Both the position numbers and the translations under genes were made by a program. DNA of 64,000 bases from Oceanobacillus luteolus. GTDB lineage: Bacteria > Bacillota > Bacilli > Bacillales > Amphibacillaceae. The notes under the pieces were generated by a model. It ran no database searches, was not told the origin of the DNA, and saw only the letters and a program-made list of their open reading frames with translations. Of the stretch, positions 1-10,175 are shown in pieces (positions within the stretch are counted from its first letter, which is position 1; the number at the start of each line of letters is the position of its first letter). The stretch lies in contig NZ_JAMBON010000004.1 of the NCBI RefSeq assembly GCF_023715655.1, positions 1 through 64,000 of the forward strand, in the 5' to 3' direction.

Positions 1-20
1 GTAATATTTATTTGGGTCAT
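1..20 (-). CDS. Start of an unidentified gene running off the left edge
   Basis: An ATG on the minus strand at 18-20 is preceded by GGAGG (complement of 30-34) at a good distance of about 9 nt. Only six codons (Met-Thr-Gln-Ile-Asn-Ile) lie inside the window. In B. subtilis the gene after hemY is the TetR-type regulator yhgD, so that is one candidate, but the residues seen cannot confirm it. The strong Shine-Dalgarno is the only direct evidence. Confidence 0.4.
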
Positions 21-190
21 CTTTTCCTACCTCCATGTGTTGTTTTCTTGGTCGAAAATATTTTAACATGGGTCTGGAAGATGACCTATTTTTTTATACC
101 TTTTTACACAATTATAAGGACGTTATCCACAAAGATACAATAGATCCGTTCTCTATGCACAAAACAGCCACCACCCGCAAATATACAAAA

Positions 191-214
191 GGAGGCTATC
201 TATAGATAGCCTCC
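191..214 (-). terminator. Intrinsic terminator of the haem operon
   Basis: A perfect 24-nt palindrome lies directly after the hemY stop codon. On the minus strand it is followed by TTTTGTATATTT. Its position and U-rich tail fit a Rho-independent terminator closing hemE-hemH-hemY. Confidence 0.8.
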
Positions 215-1621
215 TTACTTATCATCTAAAAAGCTTAAAGCCTCCATGGCTGCATTCTTCCCGTGGGTTACACAATCTGGAATACCAGCACCGTCATATG
301 AACTGCCGACAATCTGTATACCCGGCAATTCTGTGCTAAGCTGATTGCGAATACGATCAACAAGTGCTCGGTGACCAACGTTGTATTGAGGTCTTGCATC
401 CTTCCAACGAGTCACGACAACAAATTCAGGATCTGCCTTTATTGTCATTACTTTTCTCAGTTCTGTTAATACTGCATCTGCCAGCTCTTCATCTGTCTTC
501 TGCATAAATTCTTGCTTATCAGGCAGACCAACATAGACACGAAGCAACACTTTTCCTTCAGGTGTTGTTGTTGGCCACTTTTTGTTTGTCCACGTACAAG
601 CTGTGATTTCGATATCCCCTTCTCGGGCCACCTGAAAGCCTGTGCCATCCAAATCGTTTACAATATCAGAATCATTAAATGCCATGACGACATTCGCCGT
701 AGAAATGGCAGGTATATGATTGAGTTCACTTACAAATTGATAATCGGAAAGCATTGCCGGTACTGCATTATGCTGTGAAGCAATAATAACAGCAGCTGCT
801 TCTAGATTCTCTCCCGAATCCAGTTGAACGGTATACTCAGATCCATTCTTCACAATCTGCTCTACCTTTGTCTCCAGCATCACGCTGCCTTCATCTAATT
901 TTTCATGAAGTCGAGTAACCAAAGTCTCCAAACCATCTTCAAACGAGAAAAATATTCCGGATGTCGTTTTCTTTGAAGGAGGAGCACTTGGCATACTCTC
1001 CTGCAAGCCTTTCATGACACTGCCGTACTTCTGCTCCAAGTGATAAAAATTCGGATAGGTGGCCATGAGACTCATCGCATCAATATCGCCAGAATGAATT
1101 CCAGCAAGCATCGGTGCAATCAAGCGGTTTACCGCCTCATCACCAAAACGACGGCGCATAAAGGCACCAAGCGACTGATCTTCCGCTGCCTCACCTTTCT
1201 CTATCTCCATTTCAGCTAATGATCGCTTTTTTCCTTCTTCCGTAAAAATATCGGTATCCAAAATCGCCTGCTCTTCTTTAGGCACTCCCATAAATGTACC
1301 AGCTGGAATCGGGTGTAATTTGCCATCTACAAAAATATAGGAGCCACCTGTTTGATTGAAAATCATTCCCTCTTCCAATCCGAGCTCTTTCACAAGTTCA
1401 ATAATAGCAGGCTTTCTAGAAAGTAATGAATCAGGACCTTGTTCAATCAGAAATCCGTCCCGCTTCAGCGTTTTTATCTTTCCACCAAGGCGATCGGTTG
1501 CCTCAATCAGTTTGACATTGTACGGTAAGTTTCTGGATTTGATTTCCTGCTGTATGTAAAAGGCGGCAGATAAACCTGTTATACCGCCGCCTACAATTAT
1601 AATATTATGCACGTGCATCAC
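215..1621 (-). CDS. hemY: Coproporphyrinogen III oxidase (HemY/CgoX)
   Basis: FAD-dependent oxidase that converts coproporphyrinogen III to coproporphyrin III in the Gram-positive coproporphyrin-dependent haem pathway (historically called protoporphyrinogen oxidase). The N-terminus carries the dinucleotide-binding glycine motif [11 protein letters not shown] at about residues 10-20, and the C-terminus has the second FAD contact GAGIPDCV. At 468 aa it has normal family length. The start is GTG at 1621 or the ATG directly after it; both lie inside the end of hemH, a 17-nt overlap that suggests translational coupling. Last gene of hemE-hemH-hemY. Confidence 0.95.
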   Translation of the reverse strand: MMHVHNIIIVGGGITGLSAAFYIQQEIKSRNLPYNVKLIEATDRLGGKIKTLKRDGFLIEQGPDSLLSRKPAIIELVKELGLEEGMIFNQTGGSYIFVDGKLHPIPAGTFMGVPKEEQAILDTDIFTEEGKKRSLAEMEIEKGEAAEDQSLGAFMRRRFGDEAVNRLIAPMLAGIHSGDIDAMSLMATYPNFYHLEQKYGSVMKGLQESMPSAPPSKKTTSGIFFSFEDGLETLVTRLHEKLDEGSVMLETKVEQIVKNGSEYTVQLDSGENLEAAAVIIASQHNAVPAMLSDYQFVSELNHIPAISTANVVMAFNDSDIVNDLDGTGFQVAREGDIEITACTWTNKKWPTTTPEGKVLLRVYVGLPDKQEFMQKTDEELADAVLTELRKVMTIKADPEFVVVTRWKDARPQYNVGHRALVDRIRNQLSTELPGIQIVGSSYDGAGIPDCVTHGKNAAMEALSFLDDK

Positions 1622-2549
1622 GTTTCTCTTGTTTTAATACAACCTCTGCCAACGTTTCAATGAATAGTGGGTGAACGTTCGGCATTTCTGGTCGATAATA
1701 TTTTGCTCCCAATTCATCACAAACAACTTTACATTCATAGTCGTTATCATACAGTACTTCCAAATGATCCGCTACGAATCCAACTGGAGCGTAGATAAAT
1801 GAACGGTAGCCTTTTTCATGGTATAAAATACGTGTCAAATCTTGCACGTCTGGTCCAAGCCAAGGTTCTGGAGTGTTTCCTTCACTTTGCCAACCTACAT
1901 CGTAATTCGTAATGCCAGTTGCATCAGAAATCAGCTGAGCTGTTTCTTCCAATTGTTGTGGATATGGATCACCTGCATCCAAAATCTTTTCAGGTAAACT
2001 ATGAGCAGAAACAATAACAACCGTCTCATCTTGTTCATCAGCAGACATGTTATCATAGATTTCTTTGATGCCGTCCGCCCAGAATTTAATGTAGCCAGGT
2101 TCTTTATACCAATCCACTACAGAAGTGAGTGTTATGCCATGTTTTTCAGCTTCTTTTCCAGCACGTTCATTGTAGGATTTGATGCTGAATGTGGAGTAAT
2201 GTGGTGCCAACACGATTGATACTGCTTCTGTTATGCCATCTTTCTCCATTTGTTCTATAGCATCTTCAATGAATGGACTGATATGTTTTAAACCTATATA
2301 AACTTTATATTCCACTTCATCTTGTAACTCATTTAATTTATCACATAAGCTTTTCGCCTGGTCCTCAGTGATTTTCGCAAGCGGTGAAACCCCGCCGATT
2401 GCTTCGTAACGATCCTTTAAATCTTGAAGGGCTTCTGGCTCTGGTTTTCTACCGTGACGAATATGTGTGTAATAAGGCTCAATTTCCTCTTCACTTGTTG
2501 GAGTCCCATAAGCCATTACTAATAATCCTTTTACTTTCTTTGACATCAT
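1605..2549 (-). CDS. hemH: Coproporphyrin ferrochelatase (HemH/CpfC)
   Basis: Inserts Fe2+ into coproporphyrin III to give coprohaem, the step after HemY. The 314-aa length is typical of the monomeric Bacillus enzyme. The metal-site histidine sits in [10 protein letters not shown] (about residue 182) and the conserved glutamate in ADHLEVLYD (about 264). Two tandem ATGs follow GAGGTG; the second (2546) has the better 7-nt spacing, so the protein may be one residue shorter. Middle gene of the haem operon, overlapping hemY by 17 nt. Confidence 0.95.
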   Translation of the reverse strand: MMSKKVKGLLVMAYGTPTSEEEIEPYYTHIRHGRKPEPEALQDLKDRYEAIGGVSPLAKITEDQAKSLCDKLNELQDEVEYKVYIGLKHISPFIEDAIEQMEKDGITEAVSIVLAPHYSTFSIKSYNERAGKEAEKHGITLTSVVDWYKEPGYIKFWADGIKEIYDNMSADEQDETVVIVSAHSLPEKILDAGDPYPQQLEETAQLISDATGITNYDVGWQSEGNTPEPWLGPDVQDLTRILYHEKGYRSFIYAPVGFVADHLEVLYDNDYECKVVCDELGAKYYRPEMPNVHPLFIETLAEVVLKQEKRDARA

Positions 2550-2586
2550 TATACACCTCGAGTTGTTAAATTTTCAGTTGAATATT

Positions 2587-3621
2587 TTAGCGTTTGCTGT
2601 ATTCGTGGATAAGTGTAGTCAATTTCTTCAACATTTCCGGTTGAATTTCCGGTGTGACTCCATGCCCTAGATTAAAGACATGCTTACCTTGTTCCATACC
2701 CTCATCCAAGATACCTTTTGCACGCTTTTCAATGTTTTCCCATTCTGTCAATAAAATAACCGGATCTAGGTTACCTTGCAGAACTTTTGTTACACCCATT
2801 TCTCTAGCCTCTGTAATCGAAGTTCTCCAATCCAATCCGATAACGTCCACTGGCAAGTCATTCCATTCCAGGAGCAAGTGGCGAGCACCTATTCCGAATA
2901 GAATCAATGGTACATCGTGCTTCCGCAATTCGGAAAAGATCCTTGTCATTACTGGTTTAATGAATATACGGTAATCAGGAGCATTTAAAGAGCCTACCCA
3001 AGAATCGAAAATTTGAATGGCTTTCGCCCCAGCTTCCACCTGAGCATCCACATAAGTAATAATCATTTCTTCCAATTTATCCATGAGCAGGAACCAAGTC
3101 TCTGGTTCACGGTACATTAGCTGTTTCGTTTTATGGTAATTTTTAGATGGGCCACCTTCAATCATGTAGCTCGCTAGCGTAAATGGTGCACCACTGAATC
3201 CAATCAACGGAACTTCCAATTGTTCCTCCGTCAATAAACGAATTGTATCAAGTATGTATGGAATATCAGCCTTTGGATTAATCTTCCCAAGCGCCTCTAC
3301 ATCTTGGATGTTTCGGATTGGATTTTCAATAACAGGTCCAATTCCCGCCTTGATGTCGACATCGACTCCCATAGCTGGAAGTGGTGTCATAATATCCTTG
3401 TAAAGAATTGCGGCATCCACTCCATAATTCTCAACAGGAAGTCTTGTAACATAAGCACTAAGCTCCGGCTGATGTGTAATTTCAAATAGCGAATACTTCT
3501 TTTTAATTTCCCTGTATTCCGGCTGAGAACGCCCTGCCTGACGCATAAACCATGCCGGCGTATAATCCGTTTGTTCTCCACGGTAAGCCTTTAAAATCGT
3601 ATCATTCATTTTCTTTGTCAA
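2587..3621 (-). CDS. hemE: Uroporphyrinogen decarboxylase (HemE)
   Basis: Decarboxylates the four acetate side chains of uroporphyrinogen III to give coproporphyrinogen III, feeding HemY and HemH encoded next to it. Signatures: [16 protein letters not shown] near the N-terminus and [17 protein letters not shown]. An open frame extends 37 codons further up to 3732, almost to the end of pbpF. Homologues begin near the KAxRGE segment, and a TTG at 3619-3621 is preceded by AAAGGGTGA at about 7 nt, so TTG is taken as the start (344 aa). The internal ATG (MNDTIL) four codons later is the other option. Confidence 0.93.
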   Translation of the reverse strand: MTKKMNDTILKAYRGEQTDYTPAWFMRQAGRSQPEYREIKKKYSLFEITHQPELSAYVTRLPVENYGVDAAILYKDIMTPLPAMGVDVDIKAGIGPVIENPIRNIQDVEALGKINPKADIPYILDTIRLLTEEQLEVPLIGFSGAPFTLASYMIEGGPSKNYHKTKQLMYREPETWFLLMDKLEEMIITYVDAQVEAGAKAIQIFDSWVGSLNAPDYRIFIKPVMTRIFSELRKHDVPLILFGIGARHLLLEWNDLPVDVIGLDWRTSITEAREMGVTKVLQGNLDPVILLTEWENIEKRAKGILDEGMEQGKHVFNLGHGVTPEIQPEMLKKLTTLIHEYSKR

Positions 3622-3728
3622 TTGTTTCACCCTTTTGTCATAATCACTGTCACTAAACCTTAATATATCGATTTTCTCGACCGCTGTACATGAAAGCGAT
3701 GGGAATGTCATCAATTTGTCTAAATTGG

Positions 3729-5885
3729 TCAATCAATTTCTACTGTTTCAGACTTTAGACTCTCCTGTTTTGTAAGAGGATCATAAGCTACGACATAATA
3801 CTTATTATGCTTAAATAGTGCATGATTAATGATAAATTCATTCTCCCCTTCCACTTCACCGACCCGACGATCAACGCCTTCCCTATCTTCATATACCCGA
3901 TAAACGACCCGATTATCCTCCAAACGTTCCCAAGTTATTCGGGCTCTGACTATTGATAATCCGCCAAATTCATAATTGGCTTTCACATTCGTAACGGGGG
4001 CAATTCGGACCGGCTCCTCCAATTCATTAATATCATTTGGCTTTTCAAAAGAATGTGAAAGAGGTTTGAGACTGTCAATTTTCGACAAAATATCCTCAGT
4101 CAACCGCTTCGGATACATGCTTCCACCAGTTAAAAAGTGCTCTTCATCCGACTTATCGTATCCTGTCCAAGTAGCAAATACATAGTCAGGTGTATAACCA
4201 ACAAACCAAGCATCCTTGGCTTTACCTTCCACAAGCGGATGTTGCGTAGTGCCGGTTTTTCCAGCCATTGCCTTGGAGAAGGTTCCCGCTTCACCAGCTG
4301 TTGAATCGGCTGCCTTAGAGAGCATTTCAGTCATCATCCAAGCAACTTGAGGTGTGAATACTTCTCTTTCTTCTGTTTCCTTTTTATAAATTAACTTGTG
4401 GTTTTTATCGTAAATCTCTTCAATGGTATAGGCTTTTGCTAACTTCCCATCAGAAGCAAACGTTCGATAACCTTCAATTAAATTAAGAGGAGTAACACCT
4501 TCACTAAGACCGCCAAGCGCGATGGCCAGTCCTTCATCGTCAATATGCATGTCCATCTTTTCTAAAAATCCCTTTGCATAATCGATACCAATTTGATTAA
4601 ACAGCCAAACGGCAGGCACATTTTTCGAAGTGACTAGACTATCATATAGACTGACAACTTTCTGATAGGATTGGTCCACATTTGCAACAAGATAATTTCT
4701 GTTCACAGATTGTTCATCAGGGAGCAAGCTATATGGTGTGTAATGATCATCATGCATCAAAGCCGGCCCGTATACAGCAAGCGGCTTAAATGCAGAACCA
4801 GGTTGGCGTTTGACGGTAACTCGATTCAAATCGCCCAAACGGTAACTTCTTCCACCAACTGCAGAAACTACCTTCCCGGTTTCCTCTTCCATCATCACAA
4901 ATGCACCTTCTACACCATCTGTATTTCCGGGGAAATATTCATCTTCTTGGAACTTGTCATAGACGATTCGTTGAACATCATCATCAATACCTACTACAAT
5001 TCGAAAACCTCCCCTTTTCAGGTAATCAATGGACAAATCTTGTATATCATGAGCTTCTTTAATGACAAGATCAACATAACTATCTGTCCAAGGGGTGGTT
5101 TCTTTTTCCATAATTTGTAAACCTAATGTTTTGCCTTGTTCCAATTGCTTTATTTCAGTGGAGATAAATCCAGCATCTGCCATCGATGCAAGTACGAGGT
5201 TTCTTCTTTCTATGGCCTTTTCAGGGTGGTTGATCGGTGAATAACCATTAGGTGCTTTAGCAAGACCTGCCAAGAGTGCACCTTCCGCAACTGAAAGGTC
5301 TTTCGTACGTTTTGAGAAATAAAAGTTTGCGGCCGTTTCGATCCCATAGACTCCGTGTCCAAAATATATCTCATTCAAGTAAAGCTCAAGGATTTCATCT
5401 TTTGAAAATTTTCTTTCCATATAAAGAGCCGCCATCACTTCTTTCGCTTTCCGGGTCCATGTTTTGTCATTATATAAGAATAGATTCTTGGCCAATTGTT
5501 GGGTAATTGTACTTGCCCCTTCCACCTTACTCATCGCTATTACGTCTTTGTAAACCGCCCGGATAACCGATTTCATATCAATACCGGCATGTTCATAAAA
5601 TCGTCGATCCTCAATTGCGATATAGGCATCCTTGACATGACTAGGTATCTCTTCCATTTGGACATATTTCCGGTTCTCTTCATAAAGTTCAGCAATGACT
5701 TCCCCCTCAGACGTTTCAATGGTTGTCGTCTCTGCTAGAAGAAAAGCATCATCATTCACAATCTGACTTCCGAGGTAGATAATTAGCGCATAACCAAACA
5801 AAGCTAAACCGATAATAGAAGCTAGGATAATCAGAATCCATTTAAGTAGTTTATTTTGTTTGATTAATTCTAGTTGTTTTCCCAT
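3729..5885 (-). CDS. pbpF: Class A penicillin-binding protein (PbpF/PBP2C type)
   Basis: Bifunctional peptidoglycan glycosyltransferase/transpeptidase, 718 aa. One N-terminal membrane anchor (about residues 15-37) is followed by a GT51 domain (about 60-235) with the catalytic glutamate in [13 protein letters not shown]. The transpeptidase domain (about 325-590) carries the active-site serine in GSAFKP (SxxK), the SKN motif in LVTSKNVPA, and KTG in [10 protein letters not shown]. The C-terminal ~90 residues look like a fibronectin type III-like tail. Directly upstream of hemE, as in B. subtilis pbpF-hemEHY, about 107 nt from the hemE TTG. The reading frame is complete and all motifs are intact. 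Confidence 0.93.
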   Translation of the reverse strand: MGKQLELIKQNKLLKWILIILASIIGLALFGYALIIYLGSQIVNDDAFLLAETTTIETSEGEVIAELYEENRKYVQMEEIPSHVKDAYIAIEDRRFYEHAGIDMKSVIRAVYKDVIAMSKVEGASTITQQLAKNLFLYNDKTWTRKAKEVMAALYMERKFSKDEILELYLNEIYFGHGVYGIETAANFYFSKRTKDLSVAEGALLAGLAKAPNGYSPINHPEKAIERRNLVLASMADAGFISTEIKQLEQGKTLGLQIMEKETTPWTDSYVDLVIKEAHDIQDLSIDYLKRGGFRIVVGIDDDVQRIVYDKFQEDEYFPGNTDGVEGAFVMMEEETGKVVSAVGGRSYRLGDLNRVTVKRQPGSAFKPLAVYGPALMHDDHYTPYSLLPDEQSVNRNYLVANVDQSYQKVVSLYDSLVTSKNVPAVWLFNQIGIDYAKGFLEKMDMHIDDEGLAIALGGLSEGVTPLNLIEGYRTFASDGKLAKAYTIEEIYDKNHKLIYKKETEEREVFTPQVAWMMTEMLSKAADSTAGEAGTFSKAMAGKTGTTQHPLVEGKAKDAWFVGYTPDYVFATWTGYDKSDEEHFLTGGSMYPKRLTEDILSKIDSLKPLSHSFEKPNDINELEEPVRIAPVTNVKANYEFGGLSIVRARITWERLEDNRVVYRVYEDREGVDRRVGEVEGENEFIINHALFKHNKYYVVAYDPLTKQESLKSETVEID

Positions 5886-6049
5886 TATTCCACCTCTACC
5901 TTTGCATTATACGACAACATTCGTCATGCATAAAGTTTGAGGAACTCTGTTCAAATAATTTTCGTATTTACCGAATAAATATTAAATAGCGTACATCCAG
6001 ATTTTTTCGGGTACAATATGATTAAAGACTATTAGAAAGGGGAATTCGC

Positions 6050-6556
6050 TTGAAAGCTCATATGACAAAAGGAACAATTGATTTTTTACAGAAACTAGCA
6101 GAAAAAAATCCTGACCAGAACATCAAACTGATGCAAAGCAATGAAGGTGGTTTAGCTTACTATGAACATAACCCAAAAAAGCTTTTCCAATCCGGAAGAA
6201 CCTTTGAAATATTGGAAGAGACCGGCGTTATTCTGCAAAATGGCTATGTAGTGATGAACAATATTCCAGTTGCAGAGGAAAGCCAACCGATTTTTGAAGA
6301 TCGTTTTAAAAAACGAAAGCAAGCTGTGGAAAATATGCCTGGATTTCAAGCGTTTCGTTTGCTGCGGCCAGAAAAAGGAGAAATCTATGTCGTTTTAACA
6401 CAATGGGCTACAAAAAAACACTTTGAAGACTGGAAAGCTTCGGATGTATTCAGTGAAGCACATAAAAATGAAGCGGTAAAATCATCCTCTTATTTATTTA
6501 AGAATGCCTATGTTGCGGATTATATGATGTACGAAGAGGAAGAAGATCAGGCATAA
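6050..6556 (+). CDS. hmoB: HmoB-like haem-degrading monooxygenase (TRAP/YhgC family)
   Basis: Member of the antibiotic-biosynthesis-monooxygenase (ABM) dimeric alpha/beta-barrel family, matching YhgC/HmoB of B. subtilis, which degrades haem and releases iron; staphylococcal homologues are called TRAP. The 168-aa length equals the family. The ABM half is about residues 70-160 (GFQAFRLLRPEKG, then VLTQWATKKHFEDW). The start is TTG at 6050, chosen because AAAGGGG lies 7 nt upstream and the N-terminus then aligns with YhgC. Divergent from the haem biosynthesis genes, the same arrangement as in B. subtilis, which links haem synthesis and turnover. Confidence 0.85.
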   Translation: MKAHMTKGTIDFLQKLAEKNPDQNIKLMQSNEGGLAYYEHNPKKLFQSGRTFEILEETGVILQNGYVVMNNIPVAEESQPIFEDRFKKRKQAVENMPGFQAFRLLRPEKGEIYVVLTQWATKKHFEDWKASDVFSEAHKNEAVKSSSYLFKNAYVADYMMYEEEEDQA

Positions 6557-6561
6557 AACAA

Positions 6562-6597
6562 TGGGTCAATCAAGAAGTCAGCTTCCTGATTGACCCA
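6562..6597. terminator. Shared hairpin between converging hmoB and thioredoxin-like gene
   Basis: An 11-bp inverted repeat (TGGGTCAATCA with its complement) is extended by an inner GAAG/CTTC stem. It sits between two converging stop codons. The downstream tails are not strongly U-rich, so efficiency is uncertain. Confidence 0.65.
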
Positions 6598-6606
6598 GCG
6601 GCCTGT

Positions 6607-7083
6607 TTATTTGATTACAAACTCATTGAAGAACTTTTCATAATCTTCTTCAGCGTATTGCCCTTCCAGTCTTGCAACTTCTTTTCCATCTTCATAATGA
6701 ACTAAAGTTGGGGTAGAACGGATACCAAATGGAGCAGCTTCGTTACCAAATTCCAGTAGATTTAATTTTTTCATGTCCACATCCATCTCTTCCGTCAGTG
6801 GCACAAGATAAGGAGTTGTGTTCTGACAATAGACACACTCTGGGCTGTAGAAGTACACGGTAGTAGGTTCGCCGCTTTCCACTCGCTCCACTAAATCATC
6901 CGGCAAAATTTGATTTCCGTATAAGGGATCATCCAATTGATCGATGGTCGATTGCTCAAGATCAGTCGTTCCATATGGATTGTCGCCTTCAAGGGCTTTA
7001 TTGTTTTTATAATTGAGCGCGAAGTAAAGCGCACCGAATAGTACAACAATAACCAAAATAATGATCGTTAATTTCTTTCCCAT
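6607..7083 (-). CDS. Membrane-anchored thioredoxin-like thiol-disulfide oxidoreductase
   Basis: 158 aa: an N-terminal transmembrane anchor (about residues 4-24), an acidic linker, then a thioredoxin fold outside the membrane. The active site is PECVYC (about residues 80-85) and the cis-proline loop is STPTLV. It starts 3 nt after bdbC with GAGGAGG upstream, so the two are one operon. Adjacency to BdbC suggests it is the extracytoplasmic thiol partner that BdbC reoxidises. This role is inferred: it is thioredoxin-like and lacks the DsbA-type helical insert of classical BdbD. Confidence 0.85.
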   Translation of the reverse strand: MGKKLTIIILVIVVLFGALYFALNYKNNKALEGDNPYGTTDLEQSTIDQLDDPLYGNQILPDDLVERVESGEPTTVYFYSPECVYCQNTTPYLVPLTEEMDVDMKKLNLLEFGNEAAPFGIRSTPTLVHYEDGKEVARLEGQYAEEDYEKFFNEFVIK

Positions 7084-7086
7084 TCG

Positions 7087-7521
7087 TTATTTCCTCCTCA
7101 TTTCTTTCAGCAGAAACAGATGTAAAACAAAGATAACAATAAAAGCAACGCCCGCCATAAATGGAATCGTGATGAATCCAAAATAGTTCACATAGATGGC
7201 GTTACAGGGAACTGGTCCACCACATGAACCTCCCATTTCATGAAAGGCAGGAACTTTTTGAAGTAAATAATGATAAGAGGAAACAAACATGCCTATTCCA
7301 CTTAAAATTAATCCCGCTAGACTCATCTTCACATCTTTTTTCCACATCGCTACACCATATATTACAACGAGCGGATACATCAAGATTCGTTGGTACCAGC
7401 ATAATTCACACGGAACATACCCCACTACTTCCGAGTAGAATAAGCTTCCTGCAGTTGCTACAAATGCTTGTACCCAGATGATGAGCAAGAGATTTTCTGC
7501 TTTTTTCGTTAAGGTTTGCAT
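7087..7521 (-). CDS. bdbC: BdbC-type thiol-disulfide oxidoreductase (DsbB family)
   Basis: Four-helix membrane protein of 144 aa that passes electrons from an extracytoplasmic thiol oxidase to the quinone pool. The first redox pair is in CELCWYQR (about residues 38-41) and the second in SCGGPVPC (about 98-104), both facing outward as in DsbB/BdbC. Hydrophobic segments are near residues 10-30, 43-60, 67-87 and 112-138. First gene of a two-gene operon with the downstream thioredoxin-like protein, with a SigA-type promoter just upstream. Confidence 0.9.
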   Translation of the reverse strand: MQTLTKKAENLLLIIWVQAFVATAGSLFYSEVVGYVPCELCWYQRILMYPLVVIYGVAMWKKDVKMSLAGLILSGIGMFVSSYHYLLQKVPAFHEMGGSCGGPVPCNAIYVNYFGFITIPFMAGVAFIVIFVLHLFLLKEMRRK

Positions 7522-7554
7522 AGACTAATTCCCTTCTGCATCATTTCCTTTTTC

Positions 7555-7583
7555 ATTATACGAATGAGATTTTAAAAATACAA
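7555..7583 (-). promoter_or_regulatory. SigA-type promoter of the bdbC operon
   Basis: On the minus strand TTGTAT (7578-7583) is separated by 17 nt from a perfect TATAAT (7555-7560). It lies 34 nt upstream of the bdbC start codon. Confidence 0.65.
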
Positions 7584-7620
7584 TTTCTTTGCTTTTAAAT
7601 ATGTTGCAAATTCACGACTA

Positions 7621-8247
7621 TTACAGTAATTGATTACGGTGGACATACACAGCAGCTTGTGTCCGATCTTTCACACCAAGTTTTGCAAGGATGTTGCTAA
7701 CATGCGTTTTTACGGTTTTGATTCCAATAAATAAGTGCTCACTAATTTCCTGATTCGTCATCCCATTACCTATACATAACAGCACTTCCAGTTCCCGTTC
7801 CGTCAGTTCTTCATGGGGCTTCTTTTCTGCTTTTCGAAAGTTTGTCAGCATTTTCCCAGCCACTTTCGGTTCAATCACGTTCTCCCCTTCTGCAGCTTTT
7901 AAAATAGCTTGAACAATTTCTGTAGCCGATGAAGTTTTCAATATATAACTGAATGCCCCTGCTTCCAATGCAGGAAACACCTGCTCATCATCATAAAAGC
8001 TTGTCAAAATGATTACTTTGCAATTTGGAAGCGACTTCACGACTTTCTTCGTCGCTTCAATTCCATTGCCATCCTCCATCATTAAATCCATTAATACGAC
8101 ATCAGGTTTTTCTTTTTCAATAATCGGTATACTTGCGTTCCCACTGCTTGCCTGTCCGACGACTTCTATTCTTGGCTCTGTTTTTAAATAGGCTATAATC
8201 CCTTTTCGTACGACTTCATGATCGTCCACTACAACAACTTTCACCAT
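7621..8247 (-). CDS. liaR: Response regulator LiaR (NarL/LuxR family)
   Basis: 208-aa response regulator: receiver domain (about 1-120) with acidic pocket VVDDHE, phospho-acceptor Asp54 in VLMDLMME and switch residues ILTSFYDD; LuxR-type helix-turn-helix (about 145-205) in LTERELEVL and TVKTHVSNILAKL. Very close in pattern to B. subtilis LiaR/VraR, which responds to lipid II-cycle antibiotics. Third gene of liaF-liaS-liaR, 12 nt after liaS. No liaIH-like target genes lie next to it. Confidence 0.92.
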   Translation of the reverse strand: MVKVVVVDDHEVVRKGIIAYLKTEPRIEVVGQASSGNASIPIIEKEKPDVVLMDLMMEDGNGIEATKKVVKSLPNCKVIILTSFYDDEQVFPALEAGAFSYILKTSSATEIVQAILKAAEGENVIEPKVAGKMLTNFRKAEKKPHEELTERELEVLLCIGNGMTNQEISEHLFIGIKTVKTHVSNILAKLGVKDRTQAAVYVHRNQLL

Positions 8248-8259
8248 GTAATATCCCCC

Positions 8260-9297
8260 TTAGCATGGAATTCTTATATCGATATAAGTGCCTTCCCCTT
8301 GTTTCGAACGGACTCGGAACGTACCCCCTAGTTCTTCACTGCGTTCCCGCATCGTTCTAAGCCCGTAAGAAGTTTTCTTTCTGCTGTCTTCTGTCATATC
8401 AAAACCTTTTCCATCGTCACGGATATGGACGAATAATTCTTTACGCAAATTTCTGATATTTAAATGAACAACAGTGGCATCTGCATGTCGAAGTATATTT
8501 GATAGTGCTTCTTGGATAATACGAAAAACATGCTCTTCTGTTGTTTCCGTCAAAACGAGGTTCTCCTCAACCTCGACTTGAAAATCGATGGTACTGCGAA
8601 CTTGCAGTTCTTCCACTAGTTTTCTAATTCCTTTATGTAATGGGTCACCTGATAAATGGACCGGACGGAGATGCAACAGTAATGCCCGCATTTCAGTTTG
8701 AGCTTGTAACGCCATGCTAGCTACTTCTGTCATCTGTTCCTTTGATACTGCAGGATTCGTCTCCAATTGTTTCACCGCTGCTTCGGACATCATAGTCAAC
8801 GCAAATAGCTGTTGGCTGACTGCATCATGTAAATCCCTCGCCAATCGTTGGCGTTCTTCAATCACGGCTGATTTATGAGCAGATTTTGCAAGTTCCGCTT
8901 TTTCATCTGCCATCCTCTGCAAGGATTTCACTTGGTCCATCAATTTTTTCCCTAATTCATTCAACTCATTGCCTATCCGTGTAACTTCATCTTTCTCCTC
9001 AAAATGCACACTCGATTGGTAATTCCCATTTGCAAACTGTGTGATCAGAACAGACAATGAATCCAATCTAGATTTTAAATTCCCGCTTGCTGTAAACCCC
9101 GTATAGAGTGCAATTATTAGTCCTATAACAAGATATGCTCCAATAAAAAGGAATATCGATAGGGCAGAAAGCCATTCCGGTTCGACAATGACATAGATGG
9201 ATAGGAAAACTGCAAGGAGCGATACGGTTGTCATTACCAATCCCGACAGATGGGAATGAATAAAAATATAACGAATGCTCGATAATCTATTTTTCAT
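8260..9297 (-). CDS. liaS: Sensor histidine kinase LiaS (VraS family)
   Basis: 345-aa HisKA_3-type kinase. Two transmembrane helices (about residues 18-36 and 45-68) enclose only a very short extracytoplasmic loop, the hallmark of intramembrane-sensing kinases. A HAMP-like segment (about 70-125) leads to the phospho-acceptor His157 in RLARDLHDAVSQQ, and the ATPase domain has HIRDDGKGF and YGLRTMRERSEELGG. Between liaF and liaR; the three form one operon. Confidence 0.92.
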   Translation of the reverse strand: MKNRLSSIRYIFIHSHLSGLVMTTVSLLAVFLSIYVIVEPEWLSALSIFLFIGAYLVIGLIIALYTGFTASGNLKSRLDSLSVLITQFANGNYQSSVHFEEKDEVTRIGNELNELGKKLMDQVKSLQRMADEKAELAKSAHKSAVIEERQRLARDLHDAVSQQLFALTMMSEAAVKQLETNPAVSKEQMTEVASMALQAQTEMRALLLHLRPVHLSGDPLHKGIRKLVEELQVRSTIDFQVEVEENLVLTETTEEHVFRIIQEALSNILRHADATVVHLNIRNLRKELFVHIRDDGKGFDMTEDSRKKTSYGLRTMRERSEELGGTFRVRSKQGEGTYIDIRIPC

Positions 9298-9308
9298 CCT
9301 GTAACCCC

Positions 9309-10070
9309 CTATACATGATCAACACGAATGCTCCCTGCCTTTAATTTGATAAATAAATCTATTTTACTTACGGCTGCTTCATAACCTTCCGTCTCATATT
9401 TATAGGAACGGTTCACTCCTGCCCAGTCATTGCCAAGAATATCAATTTCCCCGGCTTTCACATGAGCTTCGATACGAAACTCCACATTTTCCGGCATGAG
9501 AATATGAACATCACCAGCTAATGAACGAATGGAGATTGGCGTCTCCTTCTCTGGAATAAATGCCTTAGTAAAATCAAGGTAAAAATCCCCTGCAAATGTG
9601 TTTATATTCATCGGTTCCACTTTCCAATTCGGTTGGCTATAATCTTGGCTCCCAACCGTGAAATTTTGTTTTTTCACATATTGGCTTTTTTTCTCGTCAT
9701 CATCTTCAAAAGTAAAAACAAAGTTGCCGTTCTGACCTCTTTCAATTCCGATTAATAGAAAACCAAAGTAAATAATAAGCAATGGCCAAAGTTTGAAGAT
9801 ATCCTTAAAATAAAAAGTGAGCACTTCAAAGCGATCCAGTATTAACAAACCGCCGAAAACAATAAAGAATAAACCTAAAAACCAATGTGTTCCCCATTTA
9901 CGTAGATAATCGTATAACCATTTGATCCCAATAGCTAAAATCAAAACAGGATATAGATGATGCCAAATTGTTCCAAATCCAAAATCAACAAAGCCGAAAT
10001 TAGCTAGAACGAGCATAACTCCTACCCCGATTAAAAACACCGCTATAAAGTAACGAATGAGATTGCTCAT
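9309..10070 (-). CDS. liaF: LiaF-type inhibitor of the Lia envelope-stress response
   Basis: Membrane protein with several N-terminal helices (TM pattern up to about residue 105) and a soluble beta-rich C-terminal domain (about 130-253, containing SIRSLAGDVHILMPENV). LiaF keeps LiaS off in the absence of cell-wall damage. An in-frame GTG at 10094 and ATG at 10082 would give a longer protein, but the ATG at 10070 (MSNLIRYF) begins at the first helix and follows an AGAAGGATGG ribosome site, so it is preferred (253 aa). First gene of liaFSR. Confidence 0.88.
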   Translation of the reverse strand: MSNLIRYFIAVFLIGVGVMLVLANFGFVDFGFGTIWHHLYPVLILAIGIKWLYDYLRKWGTHWFLGLFFIVFGGLLILDRFEVLTFYFKDIFKLWPLLIIYFGFLLIGIERGQNGNFVFTFEDDDEKKSQYVKKQNFTVGSQDYSQPNWKVEPMNINTFAGDFYLDFTKAFIPEKETPISIRSLAGDVHILMPENVEFRIEAHVKAGEIDILGNDWAGVNRSYKYETEGYEAAVSKIDLFIKLKAGSIRVDHV

Positions 10071-10175
10071 CCAGATCACCATCCTTCTATACACGCAAGA
10101 AAACAGGCTCCCTTGTCTATTTATATTTTATATGTTGTCTAACTGTACGTGAACCATCTACAGCACGCTCTCATC

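Noticed and set aside
4671-5120. 149-codon plus-strand ORF inside pbpF
   Set aside because: Antisense to a fully conserved penicillin-binding protein; cysteine/histidine-rich nonsense composition and no ribosome site.
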